Shown here: positions 44,594 through 54,658 of the stretch, in pieces
How positions within the stretch are numbered: the first letter of the stretch is position 1
Layout: the number at the start of each line of letters is the position of its first letter
Assembly (NCBI RefSeq): GCF_026344035.1
Contig: NZ_JAPKND010000004.1
Coordinates: forward strand, 248,001 to 312,000
Length of the DNA stretch: 64,000 bases
Source of the DNA: Alcaligenes endophyticus
GTDB taxonomy: Bacteria > Pseudomonadota > Gammaproteobacteria > Burkholderiales > Burkholderiaceae_B
Direction of reading: 5' to 3'
The notes under the pieces: model-generated
The model's database searches: none
What the model was told of the DNA's origin: nothing
Seen by the model: only the letters and a program-made list of their open reading frames with translations
Translations under genes and position numbers: made by a program

Positions 44594-46039
44594 ATGCCTG
44601 CTAGTCACTTTACGTTCGTTCCCGAACGCGATAAAAAAAAACAAGGGTCTCTCACGGAGCAAATCGAAACAAGTATCACGCTAGCGATCCAAGAACGTCG
44701 CTTACGGCCTGGTATGGCTCTGCCCTCCATACGTAAATTTGCTCAACAATACGACATCAGCACTTTTACCGTAGCGAATGCCTATAGTCGTTTAGTGACT
44801 AAAGGCTGGCTAAGTGCCAAAGCGGGATCTGCCTATCGGGTTGCTCACAAGCCTCGAACCTCTCAGGTATATGCACTACAGCACTGGCAAGCCCCGAAGC
44901 TGGACCAAGGTTGGCTGCTCTCTGATATTTTTGCCGACCAATCTATTCCGGTGAAAGCCGGCTGCGGTTGGCTACCCAACGAATGGTTAGAGCAATTAGG
45001 TCTGACGCAAGCGTTTAGAGAGCTCGCTACTATAAATGCCAAGCTTTTAACCAGTTATGGCCATCCTTATGGGTACACCCCTCTTAGAGAGCAAATTTGC
45101 GCCGAGATGCATCAGCATGGGCTTCGCGCCGAACGCCATAATGTAGTCATGACTCGTGGTGCCACCGAAGCTATTGACCTAACCATACGTAGTTTGCTGC
45201 GGCCCGGCGAAACCGTGATTGTCGAGGCTCCTTGTTATGCCAACCTATTACACATGCTACGCATGGCAGGCTTACGCGTCATCAGCGTTCCTCGTACTAC
45301 TGAAGGTGTAGATGTCCAGCTCTTGGCAGAGCAGATTAAAACCTATCAGCCCCGCGCCATCTGTATCAATACCGTATTGCAGAACCCTACCGGCTCCAGC
45401 ATGAACCATGCGAATGCTTTAGGCTTGCTCAAATTGCTCAAGCAGCATGACATGCTACTGATAGAAGATGACGTATCCCGCGAACTCCTGCCCGGTGCGG
45501 GCCCCCTACTAGCCACGCTAGAAGGGCTGGAAAAAGTTATTTATATAGGTGGGTACTCTAAAAGCGTCAGCCCTTCCATGCGCGTAGGCTATGTAGTGGC
45601 ATCAACCGAGCTAGCTCGACAGTTAGTACACACCAAAATGGCAGTAGGTTTAACGTCCCCTGAAATTATGGAGCGTGTGGTGCTGTCCATTATTCAGTCC
45701 TCGAACTACCCAGAACACTTACAGCATTTACGCAGCCGCCTCCAAGAGGCACATATCCAGGTAATGCGGCTCATGGATGAGCGAAATTTCCAGATTTTTG
45801 AGCGGCCAAAAGCCGGCTTATTTTTGTGGGCTAAGCCACCGGAAACAGCCTCACCAACAGGGGCTAATAATCTAACACAAGCGGCACTTGATGATGGTAT
45901 TTGGCTGGCGCCCGGATCGTATTTTGATAGCCAAGAGAAAGACAGTACATGGATGCGTTTTCATGTAGGTTACTCACATCATCCAAAACTCTGGCAGTTT
46001 TTAGACCATAGACTCGCCAAGTGTCGTACCCCTGCCTAA
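44594..46039 (+). CDS. MocR-type regulator (GntR HTH fused to class I aminotransferase domain)
   Basis: 481 aa: a GntR winged helix at residues about 15-85 (ITLAIQERRLRPGMALPSIRKFAQQYDISTFTVANAYSRL) and a fold-type I PLP aminotransferase domain at about 120-475 (LTSYGHPYGYTPLREQICAEM, VVMTRGATEAIDLTIRSLL, and the PLP lysine in IYIGGYSKSVSPSMRVGYV, about residue 327). Such proteins sense an amino compound through PLP. It converges with the M81 peptidase gene (29-base gap) and follows the LysR gene. Target unknown. Confidence 0.93.
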   Translation: MPASHFTFVPERDKKKQGSLTEQIETSITLAIQERRLRPGMALPSIRKFAQQYDISTFTVANAYSRLVTKGWLSAKAGSAYRVAHKPRTSQVYALQHWQAPKLDQGWLLSDIFADQSIPVKAGCGWLPNEWLEQLGLTQAFRELATINAKLLTSYGHPYGYTPLREQICAEMHQHGLRAERHNVVMTRGATEAIDLTIRSLLRPGETVIVEAPCYANLLHMLRMAGLRVISVPRTTEGVDVQLLAEQIKTYQPRAICINTVLQNPTGSSMNHANALGLLKLLKQHDMLLIEDDVSRELLPGAGPLLATLEGLEKVIYIGGYSKSVSPSMRVGYVVASTELARQLVHTKMAVGLTSPEIMERVVLSIIQSSNYPEHLQHLRSRLQEAHIQVMRLMDERNFQIFERPKAGLFLWAKPPETASPTGANNLTQAALDDGIWLAPGSYFDSQEKDSTWMRFHVGYSHHPKLWQFLDHRLAKCRTPA

Positions 46040-46068
46040 GCCCTACACTTAGACAGGGATGGCATTGC

Positions 46069-47547
46069 TTACAAGGGATCTAAAGGAAAAATAGGACGAC
46101 GTACATGCTTGAACTCCAACTGGGAGTAATCCGAGGTGCATACCCCCAAGCCGGCGCACTCAATCACCTGCTGCGCCAATTCGCCAAAGCCGGCACGCCA
46201 GTGTACGCGGCTTTTTAAAACGACATATTTTTTCATGTAAGGGTCAACGCCTACTGAAAGTAAGCAACTCAAATCAAATGGCTCTTGATGCTCCGAGATT
46301 AAAACGATCTCAACCTTACCTGTATCCAACACGACGGTAGGCCCAGTGTTGTTCTCTACCCCCTTATACATAGGCCCACGATTGCGGTAGCGCCCGTTAA
46401 AAATCATTTTCACCCGCCCTGTGACCTCCACAGGATGACTAGGCTCGGTCAGCGCAGGCATCGCCGTCTTGCCTCCTAACATCAGCGTGACCTCTGCATC
46501 TATTCCTGCCGAGATTGCTTGCTGTACGGCCTCAGGATCGTAAATAGCGTAAAACACGGCATTTTCCAACCCTTGCCGCAGCACCTCTGCCAGCACTGCC
46601 GTTGTGTCCATCGTGCCTCCCGAGGCACTGTTATCGTAGTGATCTAGCAGAACAACTGGACCGGACTCTATTTGCTTAGCGCGTGCCACCGACTCCGCTA
46701 AAGGCTCAATCTGAAAGACAAAATCATGACGTGCCTCCCAGGCTTGCTGCAAAAGTGCATCGCATACCGATTGCGCTTTTGCAGCCTGCGCATCCGTGCA
46801 CACAACCACTCCTAACCCTGCATGATGAATGTCGGCATTGGGAAAACCGACAAATAAAGAGGCTGCCAGTACTTCTTGTTTCTGCTCTAAGTCGATGCAA
46901 CGGGCCTGCAAGGACTTATTTGGCTCCATATGGGTTCCCTGTTGCATCACATGCGGTAGCATCGGCTTAGTCCCCCATGCCAACACTGGCGCGATTTCCC
47001 CGCGGATCGTTCGCACTAACAACTGAGCGCAGCGAAACCCCGCATCGTACATATCGACATGAGGATAGGTGTGGTATCCCGTTAACACCGTGGCATTACT
47101 GACCATGTTTTCATACAAATTAGTATGCATATCCAACGTAACACCAATCGGTGTGTGCGGATCTAACTCACGAATGCGGCGCAGCAATTCGCCTTCCGCA
47201 TCTTCGAGGCTCTCCGTTACCATCGCACCATGCAAATCTAATAAAATACCGTCATAGCCGCCTTGCTGTACTGCGTCCAGAATATGGCGTAGCAATTGCT
47301 CGTAGGTTTCATCACTTACCGGCCCGCTTGGCCAAGATTCAGCCGCCAACGCTATATCAATCTCAGCACCCTGTTGCTGGGCAAGATCAATAAACCCACC
47401 CAGCCCACTACCGGTGCCGGTGTAAATTTCCAATGCATAGGCACCCGTGTGTACGTGCGGATCATATTTAAAAAACCGCTGAAACGGTGTTTCCACCGGT
47501 GAAAAAGTATTGGTTTCATGCTTCAGCATGGCCATTAACAAACGCAT
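46069..47547 (-). CDS. M81-family (MlrC-type) metallopeptidase
   Basis: 492 aa from ATG at 47547 (MRLLMAMLKHETNTFSP), with GGAGA 7 bases upstream. The zinc ligands expected for MlrC-like enzymes are in GVTLDMHTNLYENM and TGYHTYPHVDMYD. The C-terminal MlrC domain shows PVVLLDHYDNSASGGTMDTTAVL. MlrC itself completes microcystin breakdown, but most M81 members in soil and host-associated Proteobacteria have no known substrate, and no mlrA or mlrB is here. Possible role: hydrolysis of a small peptide or cyclic amide. Confidence 0.9.
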   Translation of the reverse strand: MRLLMAMLKHETNTFSPVETPFQRFFKYDPHVHTGAYALEIYTGTGSGLGGFIDLAQQQGAEIDIALAAESWPSGPVSDETYEQLLRHILDAVQQGGYDGILLDLHGAMVTESLEDAEGELLRRIRELDPHTPIGVTLDMHTNLYENMVSNATVLTGYHTYPHVDMYDAGFRCAQLLVRTIRGEIAPVLAWGTKPMLPHVMQQGTHMEPNKSLQARCIDLEQKQEVLAASLFVGFPNADIHHAGLGVVVCTDAQAAKAQSVCDALLQQAWEARHDFVFQIEPLAESVARAKQIESGPVVLLDHYDNSASGGTMDTTAVLAEVLRQGLENAVFYAIYDPEAVQQAISAGIDAEVTLMLGGKTAMPALTEPSHPVEVTGRVKMIFNGRYRNRGPMYKGVENNTGPTVVLDTGKVEIVLISEHQEPFDLSCLLSVGVDPYMKKYVVLKSRVHWRAGFGELAQQVIECAGLGVCTSDYSQLEFKHVRRPIFPLDPL

Positions 47548-47660
47548 AACTGTCTCCGACATCAATTATTTTTGATGATTTATTTTCCCAACTGCTTATG
47601 TTCTGCGCCATATACAGTTGATCAACGATCATCAGACTGTGCAGGTTACTTGCCCTATAA

Positions 47661-47696
47661 AAATGGCTCACTACGTATAAAGCAGTGAGCCATTTT
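47661..47696. terminator. Terminator after the fumarase gene
   Basis: 12-bp stem AAATGGCTCACT/AGTGAGCCATTT with an 11-base loop; TTTTT-rich on the minus strand. It separates the fumarase unit from the M81 gene downstream. Confidence 0.87.
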
Positions 47697-47745
47697 CTTG
47701 CTTGAGCGGCGTAAGGCTTTATAAGGCCAGCCTTACACGACACAT

Positions 47746-49269
47746 TTACTGCACGGGTATCAACGGGATTTCAGCAATGCGCTTGCGCCATTGTGCTGGA
47801 CCTGTGGTGTGCACTGAGGTTCCGCTGGAGTCTACGGCGACCGTCACCGGCATGTCCTTAACCTCAAACTCATAAATAGCCTCCATCCCCAAATCTTCAA
47901 AAGCCAATACTTTAGAAGCACGAATGGCTTTCGAGACCAAGTATGCAGAGCCCCCTACGGCCATCAAATATGCAGACTTATGATGGCGTATTGCCTCAAT
48001 CGCCACAGGACCACGCTCGGCCTTGCCTATCATAGAAATCAAGCCGGTTTTAGCCAGCATCATCTCGGTAAACTTATCCATACGGGTAGCCGTAGTCGGA
48101 CCCGCAGGCCCCACCACCTCATCCCCAACCGGATCGACCGGGCCTACGTAGTAAATCACACGATTGGTAAAGTCGACGGGTAAAGGCTCTCCTTTTTCCA
48201 ACATTTCCTGAATGCGCTTATGAGCAGCATCGCGCCCCGTCAGAATTTTACCGTTAAGCAACAACGTCTCGCCAGGCTTCCAAGAGGCTACTTCTTCCGG
48301 CGTTAACGTATCCAAATTAACTTGGCGCGATTTATTATAATCAGGCGCCCACTGTACATCAGGCCAAGCGGATAAGGGGGGAGGCGTCAGCTCGGCTGCT
48401 CCACTACCATCCAAAACAAAATGCACATGGCGCGTTGCGGCACAGTTAGGAATCATCGCTACGGGTTTAGAGGCAGCGTGAGTAGGAAAGGTGTTGATTT
48501 TTACATCCAACACCGTCGTTAGGCCCCCTAAACCTTGAGCTCCTATACCCAAAGCATTCACTTTCTCGTACAACTCAATACGCAACTCTTCTAACTTATT
48601 CTGCGGCCCACGTTGCAATAGCTCATACATATTAATGTCTTCCATGAGGGACTCCTTAGCGAGCAACATGGCTTTTTCGGCAGTCCCTCCCACTCCAATC
48701 CCCAACATACCTGGAGGACACCAACCAGCGCCCATCAGTGGCACCGTTTCCATCACCCAGTCGACCAACGAGTCGCTAGGATTCAACATGGCGAACTTAC
48801 TTTTATTTTCTGAGCCACCACCTTTGGCTGCCACTTGTACATCCAGCTGAGCACCAGGTACCAGCTCGACATTGACAATACAGGGAGTGTTGTCACGCGT
48901 ATTTTTACGTGTGAACAAGGGGTCACTTAGCACCGATGCGCGCAGAGGATTCTCGGGATTTAAATAGCCACGGCGCACGCCTTCGTCACAGATGTCTTGC
49001 ATCGAGCGCTGACTTTCTATGCGTACTTGCATACCCAGCTTCAAGAAGACGTTAACCACTCCGGTGTCTTGGCAAATGGGTCTACGCCCCTCTGCACACA
49101 TACGCGAGTTAGTCAGAATTTGAGCGATAGCATCTTTCGCCGCCGGGCTCTCCTCACGCTCGTACGCTCGCGCCAAATGCTGAATATAGTCAGTAGGATG
49201 GTAATAACTAATAAATTGAACCGCGTCAGCAATGGACTGGATCAAATCATCTTCTTTAATGATAGTCAT
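47746..49269 (-). CDS. fumA: Class I (iron-sulfur) fumarate hydratase, single chain
   Basis: Interconverts fumarate and malate using a [4Fe-4S] cluster. 507 aa from ATG at 49269 (MTIIKEDDLIQSIADAVQFISYYHP); the longer upstream frame is unsupported. The three cluster cysteines are expected in GRRPICQDTGVV (about residue 103), MGAGWCPPGMLGIGVGG and AMIPNCAATRHVHF. The beta-part follows (PEEVASWKPGETLLLNGKILTGRDAAHKR) in the same chain, with GPAGPTTATRMDKF. No convincing ribosome site precedes the ATG. An enoyl-CoA hydratase gene is 28 bases upstream. FumA versus FumB is not decidable. Confidence 0.93.
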   Translation of the reverse strand: MTIIKEDDLIQSIADAVQFISYYHPTDYIQHLARAYEREESPAAKDAIAQILTNSRMCAEGRRPICQDTGVVNVFLKLGMQVRIESQRSMQDICDEGVRRGYLNPENPLRASVLSDPLFTRKNTRDNTPCIVNVELVPGAQLDVQVAAKGGGSENKSKFAMLNPSDSLVDWVMETVPLMGAGWCPPGMLGIGVGGTAEKAMLLAKESLMEDINMYELLQRGPQNKLEELRIELYEKVNALGIGAQGLGGLTTVLDVKINTFPTHAASKPVAMIPNCAATRHVHFVLDGSGAAELTPPPLSAWPDVQWAPDYNKSRQVNLDTLTPEEVASWKPGETLLLNGKILTGRDAAHKRIQEMLEKGEPLPVDFTNRVIYYVGPVDPVGDEVVGPAGPTTATRMDKFTEMMLAKTGLISMIGKAERGPVAIEAIRHHKSAYLMAVGGSAYLVSKAIRASKVLAFEDLGMEAIYEFEVKDMPVTVAVDSSGTSVHTTGPAQWRKRIAEIPLIPVQ

Positions 49270-49297
49270 AGGATGTTTCGTATAAGGAGGAAGTAAT

Positions 49298-50065
49298 TTA
49301 TTCACCACGCCAAACGGGTTGACGTTTTTCGGCAAATGCCGTGGCCCCTTCTTTCGCATCAGCGGAAGTAAAAACATGCGCCACGCGAGGGCGCTGCAAA
49401 TCAAACATATGGGTTTGCGGCCAATCACGAGACTCAGTAACAATACGCTTGGCGGTTTGCACTGCTAACGGGCCATTTTGAGTGATTTTTGTCGCCAGCT
49501 CTACCGCTGCCTCAAGGGACTGCCCTGGCTCTACTAAACGATTAAGCAAACCAAATTCTGCTGCGCGTGCTGCGGGGAACATGTCGCCGGTCAAGATTAA
49601 CTCTAGGGCAATATGATACGGAATCCGGCTAGGCAAGCGCATCATGCCACCCGCGCCCGCCACAATACCGCGTTTGACCTCGGGCAAACCAAACGTTGCA
49701 CTCGTTGCCGCCACAATCAAATCGCAGGCCAATGCAAGCTCAAAGCCCCCCGCCAAGGCATACCCCTCAATAGCAGCAATCATAGGTTTACGAGGCGGCC
49801 GTTCACACATGCCACCAAAACCACGGTCGCCCACATAAGGGCGTTGACCATCCTTAGCAAAAGCTTTCAAATCCATGCCCGAGCAAAACGTATTGTTAGC
49901 ACCCGTTAAAATACCTACCGCTACCGACGGGTCTGCATCTAAATCATCTAGTGCATCCGCTAAGGCGTGGGCGGTTTCGTAGTTAATGGCATTTCTTGCC
50001 TCAGGCCGATTAATCGTAATAATGCGAATCTTGTCTCGTGTCTCTACCGTAATTACGCTGCTCAT
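49298..50065 (-). CDS. Enoyl-CoA hydratase/isomerase (crotonase) family protein
   Basis: 255 aa from ATG at 50065 (MSSVITVETRDKIRIITINRP), with GAGGAG 7 bases upstream. Crotonase fold: first oxyanion-hole segment NTFCSGMDLKAFAKD, second IEGYALAGGFELALACDLIVAA. The first catalytic Glu of classical ECH is near LACDLIVAATSATFGLPEVKRGI (positions about 120-142), where EVKRGI carries the glutamate. The substrate is unclear. It heads a two-gene unit with fumarase. Confidence 0.9.
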   Translation of the reverse strand: MSSVITVETRDKIRIITINRPEARNAINYETAHALADALDDLDADPSVAVGILTGANNTFCSGMDLKAFAKDGQRPYVGDRGFGGMCERPPRKPMIAAIEGYALAGGFELALACDLIVAATSATFGLPEVKRGIVAGAGGMMRLPSRIPYHIALELILTGDMFPAARAAEFGLLNRLVEPGQSLEAAVELATKITQNGPLAVQTAKRIVTESRDWPQTHMFDLQRPRVAHVFTSADAKEGATAFAEKRQPVWRGE

Positions 50066-50314
50066 GCAAAACTCCTCGGGATACAAATAACGCCCGCACG
50101 TGGGGCTATTCTTATAAGCATCTTTATGATGCGCGTTTATGCTAAGTTGGAAAATATGCTAGGCAGTATAGCCAATCACAGCACTACTCTGTAAGCCTGC
50201 CAAGACAAAAAATCGTTCTTTGCGCGTGAGTATCTATTGCTAAGCCCCTGTAAGTGCCAGAACACGGTAAAATAGAAGACTTTTCGCGGCACTACGCTTT
50301 ACTGGCCATCGCTC

Positions 50315-51223
50315 ATGCTCACTTTTCAGCAAATTATTCTTACGCTCCAGCAATACTGGGACAAACACGGATGTGCGCTGCTACAGCCTTACGACATGGA
50401 AGTCGGTGCTGGCACCTCGCATACCGCTACTTTTTTACGCGCTATCGGGCCAGAACCATGGCGAGCTGCTTACGTGCAGCCCTCTCGCCGTCCTAGTGAT
50501 GGTCGCTATGGTAACAACCCCAATCGTTTGCAACACTATTACCAGTATCAAGTGATCCTTAAGCCGGCACCAGAAAACATTCTGGATCTTTATATAGGCT
50601 CACTTGAAACCTTAGGTATTAACCCCCAAGAGCACGACATACGTTTTGTCGAAGACGACTGGGAGAATCCTACGTTAGGTGCTTGGGGGCTCGGCTGGGA
50701 AGTCTGGCTCAACGGTATGGAAGTCACCCAATTTACCTACTTTCAACAAGTCGGCGGTCTAGACTGCACGCCAACCACAGGAGAAATCACCTATGGCTTG
50801 GAACGTTTAGCTATGTACTTACAAGGCGTTGAAAGCGTTTATGACTTGGTCTGGACAAGCAATGCCCAAGGCCAAACCGTGTTTTATCGCGACGTGTTCC
50901 ACCAAAACGAAGTTGAGCAATCCACCTACAACTTTGAACATGCGCATATCGACACGCTATTTAGCCACTTCAACGATTACGAGGCAGAAGCGCAGCGCCT
51001 CATCGCGGTACCGTTAGCCTTGCCCGCTTACGAACAGACACTCAAAGCAGCCCATACTTTTAATATGTTAGATGCCCGCGGTGCTATTAGCGTTACCGAA
51101 CGTGCTGCCTACATCGGCCGTATTCGCAACCTATCCCGTGCGGTCGCACAAGCTTATTACGAGTCTCGTGAACGACTCGGTTTCCCTATGCTTAGCAATA
51201 CTTCATCGGAGGCCTCAGCATGA
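50315..51223 (+). CDS. glyQ: Glycyl-tRNA synthetase alpha subunit
   Basis: Catalytic class II subunit of the tetrameric alpha2beta2 GlyRS. 302 aa. [41 protein letters not shown] and [21 protein letters not shown] carry the class II motifs. TAAAAT at 50268-50273 may be its -10 box. Overlaps glyS by four bases (ATGA). Confidence 0.97.
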   Translation: MLTFQQIILTLQQYWDKHGCALLQPYDMEVGAGTSHTATFLRAIGPEPWRAAYVQPSRRPSDGRYGNNPNRLQHYYQYQVILKPAPENILDLYIGSLETLGINPQEHDIRFVEDDWENPTLGAWGLGWEVWLNGMEVTQFTYFQQVGGLDCTPTTGEITYGLERLAMYLQGVESVYDLVWTSNAQGQTVFYRDVFHQNEVEQSTYNFEHAHIDTLFSHFNDYEAEAQRLIAVPLALPAYEQTLKAAHTFNMLDARGAISVTERAAYIGRIRNLSRAVAQAYYESRERLGFPMLSNTSSEASA

Positions 51224-53361
51224 GCGCGCCGACTACACAAGCCTTATTAGTTGAACTATGCACGGAAGAGCTGCCCCCGAAAGCTCTAGAGCAACTCGGT
51301 ATCGCCTTTGCCCAAGGATTACAAAAAATCCTAGAAGAGCAGGCTTTACTCGCTCCTGGCTGTGCTGTGCAGATTTATGCTACACCGCGTCGCTTAGCTG
51401 CCCACTTTTCGCAAGTGCTCAATCAAGCAGAAGACCAGCCCTATACCGAAAAGCTGATGCCGGTTCATATAGGTCTTGATGCTGACGGCGCAATTACTCC
51501 AGCCTTAGCAAAACGACTTCAGGCTAAAGGTCTAGGGCATATACAAGCGGGAGAACTGGTAACAGAGTCAGATGGTAAGCAAGATTACCTGTACGCGCGC
51601 GGTCTAGCCAAAGGGGCAAGCCTTAGTGACGCCTTACAACAAGCTCTAGACTACGCGTTAACGCACTTGCCTATCCCTAAAGTCATGCGCTACCAACTCA
51701 GTGATGGGGTCACCAGCGTGCGGTTTGTGCGTCCTGCACATGCATTAGTAGCATTGTGGGGTGATGATATCGTGCCAGTACAAGCGTTAGGCTTACAAGC
51801 AGGACGAACAAGCTTTGGCCACCGCTTCATGGGTCGCGCGCACCTTGAGATCACTCACCCCGACACCTATGCCCAACAACTACTCGAGGAAGGTAAAGTC
51901 ATTGCTTCGTTTACCGAGCGCCGTGCACTGATCCTTGAGCAATTGCAAGCTAAAGCGGCGGCACTACAAGTCACCATTGGTGATGATGCCGAAGTCCATG
52001 CACTACTAAACGAAGTCACTGCATTGGTTGAGCACCCTACCGTTTACGTAGGTGAGTTCGAACAGCAATTCTTAGCCGTACCAGCAGAGTGCTTGATCCT
52101 CACCATGAGGCTCAATCAAAAATACTTCCCCTTGTTCGACCCTAACAGCGGCAAGCTCAGCCATCAATTCCTGATCGTGAGCAATATGCAGCCTGCTGAC
52201 CCCAGCCATATTATCGAAGGTAACCAGCGCGTCGTACGTCCACGTTTGGCCGATGCCCAGTTCTTCTTCGAAACAGATCGCAAAACACCCTTGGTGCAGC
52301 GCGTCGATAGCCTCAGCTCCAGCGTCTATCATAATAAACTAGGCTCCCAACTCGATCGTATTGGTCGCTTACGCAGTATTGCTCAATACATCGCTAAGGC
52401 TCTAGGCGCAAGTGTAGAGCTGGCTGATCGCGCTGCCTTACTTGCCAAGGCCGACCTTAACTCTAGTATGGTGGGCGAATTCCCTGAACTGCAGGGTATT
52501 ATTGGGGCCTATTATGCCCAAGCAGATCAAGAGCCAGAAGAAGTCGTGTTGGCCTTACGCGAACAATATCGACACCGCCTAGATAAGCCCGTCACTGCCT
52601 TTAGCCTTACCCAAGCCATACTCTTTCTGGCCGAACGCGCAGAGGTGCTCATAGGTATCTGGGGAATAGGTTTAGCTCCTACGGGCGAGCGTGATCCTTA
52701 TGCTTTACGCCGCGCCGCTTTAGGCTTAATTAGCGCTTTCGAGCAGCTAGGTCATGGGCAGTTCTTAAGCCACTCCGGGCCACAGACTTTACGGCTCAAT
52801 GAACTTTTAGCCTTTAGCGCGAGCACCTTTACGCCTGGCGTGCTACAAGAGCAAACTCAAGAAGAAGTATGCCACTTCATTTACGAGCGCTACCGTAATC
52901 AGCTCATAAACGACTACGACCGTCATGTGGTTGAAGCCGTATTAAGCTTGCACCCCCATCTAGTAGAAGTACAGGCCCGCATTCAAGCCTGTGCCGCATT
53001 CGCCCAACGTCCTGAGGCAGATAGCTTGGCGGCAGCGAACAAACGCATCAGTAATTTGCTCAAGAAAAACACTGAACAAATTACCTCCTTGCAAGAGTCC
53101 TTGCTGCAAGAGCCTGCCGAACAAGAGTTGGCGCGCACAATTGCTGCACTACAACCCGTCGCTCAAGCGCAATATGCAGCCGGGCAATTCGCAGCGAGCC
53201 TAGAAACCCTGGCGCAGGCAAAAGATGCCGTTGATAACTTTTTTAAAGATGTCATGGTCATGGCGGACGATCCGGCTATTCGTCACAATCGCCTGGCGTT
53301 ACTAGCAAGCCTGCACCAACTGATGAATCAAGTCGCCGACATCTCCAGACTGGCACAATAA
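51220..53361 (+). CDS. glyS: Glycyl-tRNA synthetase beta subunit
   Basis: tRNA-binding partner of GlyQ. 713 aa. [19 protein letters not shown] at the N-terminus, [31 protein letters not shown]-equivalent [16 protein letters not shown] and the HD-like region [20 protein letters not shown] are all conserved. The C-terminal domain (about 600-713) is an arginyl-tRNA synthetase-like anticodon-binding helical bundle ([24 protein letters not shown]). Confidence 0.97.
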   Translation: MSAPTTQALLVELCTEELPPKALEQLGIAFAQGLQKILEEQALLAPGCAVQIYATPRRLAAHFSQVLNQAEDQPYTEKLMPVHIGLDADGAITPALAKRLQAKGLGHIQAGELVTESDGKQDYLYARGLAKGASLSDALQQALDYALTHLPIPKVMRYQLSDGVTSVRFVRPAHALVALWGDDIVPVQALGLQAGRTSFGHRFMGRAHLEITHPDTYAQQLLEEGKVIASFTERRALILEQLQAKAAALQVTIGDDAEVHALLNEVTALVEHPTVYVGEFEQQFLAVPAECLILTMRLNQKYFPLFDPNSGKLSHQFLIVSNMQPADPSHIIEGNQRVVRPRLADAQFFFETDRKTPLVQRVDSLSSSVYHNKLGSQLDRIGRLRSIAQYIAKALGASVELADRAALLAKADLNSSMVGEFPELQGIIGAYYAQADQEPEEVVLALREQYRHRLDKPVTAFSLTQAILFLAERAEVLIGIWGIGLAPTGERDPYALRRAALGLISAFEQLGHGQFLSHSGPQTLRLNELLAFSASTFTPGVLQEQTQEEVCHFIYERYRNQLINDYDRHVVEAVLSLHPHLVEVQARIQACAAFAQRPEADSLAAANKRISNLLKKNTEQITSLQESLLQEPAEQELARTIAALQPVAQAQYAAGQFAASLETLAQAKDAVDNFFKDVMVMADDPAIRHNRLALLASLHQLMNQVADISRLAQ

Positions 53362-53364
53362 GCA

Positions 53365-53904
53365 ATGAAACTGGCAATACTCGACCGCGATGGCGTCATC
53401 AACCAAGACAGCGATGCCTTCATAAAATCTCCTGATGAATGGCAGGCCATACCGGGAAGCCTTGAGGCAATGGCTCGCCTTACTCAACAAGGCTGGAAAA
53501 TCGTGATCGCTACGAATCAATCCGGTATCGCTCGAGGCTTATTTAGTATGGCTACCCTAAATGCTATACACATGAAAATGCGTCGCGAATTAGCCGCCCT
53601 AGGCGGTATGGTCGACGCCATTTTCATTTGCCCCCATGGGCCAAACGATCAGTGCTTATGCCGTAAACCCGCTCCCGGCATGTTTCAAGACATTGCTCGG
53701 CGCTACGAAGTCAGTCTAAAGCAGGTCCCAGCGATTGGTGACTCATTGCGCGACTTACAAGCAGCGCATAGCCAAGGATGCCAACCTTGGCTTGTGCATA
53801 CAGGAAAAGGGGAGCGCACCTTAAAAAAAGGGAATCTGCCTGAAGGGACCAAGATTGCCGAGAATCTGGCCTCTGTTATTGACACACTGTTGGCCGAGGC
53901 TTAA
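53365..53904 (+). CDS. gmhB: D-glycero-beta-D-manno-heptose 1,7-bisphosphate 7-phosphatase
   Basis: HAD-type phosphatase in ADP-heptose synthesis for the LPS inner core. 179 aa. Motif I LDRDGVINQDSDAFI (Asp 7 and 9), TNQSGIARG, the zinc loop CPHGPNDQCLCRKPAPGM with three cysteines and one histidine, and GDSLRDLQAA are present. Three bases after the glyS stop, in the same unit, and 4 bases before plsC. Confidence 0.95.
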   Translation: MKLAILDRDGVINQDSDAFIKSPDEWQAIPGSLEAMARLTQQGWKIVIATNQSGIARGLFSMATLNAIHMKMRRELAALGGMVDAIFICPHGPNDQCLCRKPAPGMFQDIARRYEVSLKQVPAIGDSLRDLQAAHSQGCQPWLVHTGKGERTLKKGNLPEGTKIAENLASVIDTLLAEA

Positions 53905-53908
53905 AACC

Positions 53909-54658
53909 ATGGGTGTACTACGCGCCGTCATTTATCAGCTTTTTTTGCTGATCACTGTAATTCCTTACGCCTTTCTCTGTTTATTATGTGCGCCTTTACC
54001 TCTACACTGGCGCTATAAAATTACCGTAGGCTGGCCTCGCTTAGCCGTCTGGGGCGCTAGGACTATTCTAGGTATACGCTGGCAAGTAAAAGGATGGGAG
54101 AACCTACCTGACTCAGCTGCCATCATTCTTTCCAAACATCAATCAGCTTGGGAAACCTTATTTTTCCCCGCCCACCTACCGCGCCAAGCTTGCTTTGTGT
54201 ATAAACGCGAACTACACCGCGTTCCTTTTTTTGGCTGGGGCTTAGCGCTACTGCGTATGATCCCCATTGACCGAGCTCGTGGCCGAGACGCCTTTGAGCA
54301 AGTCATACGGGTGGGCGGCGAACGTATACGAGAAGGCCGTTGGCCTCTGCTTTTTCCAGAAGGTACGCGCACTAAAGTTGGCACGACCAATCGCTACAAA
54401 ATGGGTGGTGCACTGCTAGCCACTCGCACACAAACTATTGTCATCCCCGTCGCTCATAATGCGGGTGAATGCTGGCCTCGCAATGCTTTCATTAAAAAGC
54501 CAGGGCTAATTACCGTCTCTTTTGGCCCACCCATAAGCCCTGAAGGCTTGAGCGCGGAAGAAATGAACGCCAAAATACAAGACTGGATAGAAACTGAAAT
54601 GCGCTTACTGAATCCCGAACGTTATGCTGGATCGCCTGCAACTCGCTCTGTTTCCTAA
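53909..54658 (+). CDS. plsC: 1-acyl-sn-glycerol-3-phosphate acyltransferase (PlsC family)
   Basis: Acylates lysophosphatidic acid to phosphatidic acid at the inner membrane. 249 aa from ATG at 53909 (MGVLRAVIYQLFLLITVIPYA), the natural start with an N-terminal membrane helix; an earlier start would run into gmhB. Catalytic HxxxxD is SKHQSAWETLFF-type, with Glu in place of Asp (HQSAWE), as in this subfamily. FPEGTRT at about residue 149 is the second signature. Overlaps the YgjP-like gene by 35 bases. Confidence 0.92.
   Translation: MGVLRAVIYQLFLLITVIPYAFLCLLCAPLPLHWRYKITVGWPRLAVWGARTILGIRWQVKGWENLPDSAAIILSKHQSAWETLFFPAHLPRQACFVYKRELHRVPFFGWGLALLRMIPIDRARGRDAFEQVIRVGGERIREGRWPLLFPEGTRTKVGTTNRYKMGGALLATRTQTIVIPVAHNAGECWPRNAFIKKPGLITVSFGPPISPEGLSAEEMNAKIQDWIETEMRLLNPERYAGSPATRSVS

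Noticed and set aside
46069-47547. Microcystin degradation gene mlrC
   Set aside because: The family matches, but mlrA, mlrB and mlrD are absent; most M81 proteins are not microcystinases.
50066-50314. Riboswitch or T-box in front of glyQS
   Set aside because: No T-box or glycine-riboswitch core was recognised; T-boxes are not expected in Betaproteobacteria.
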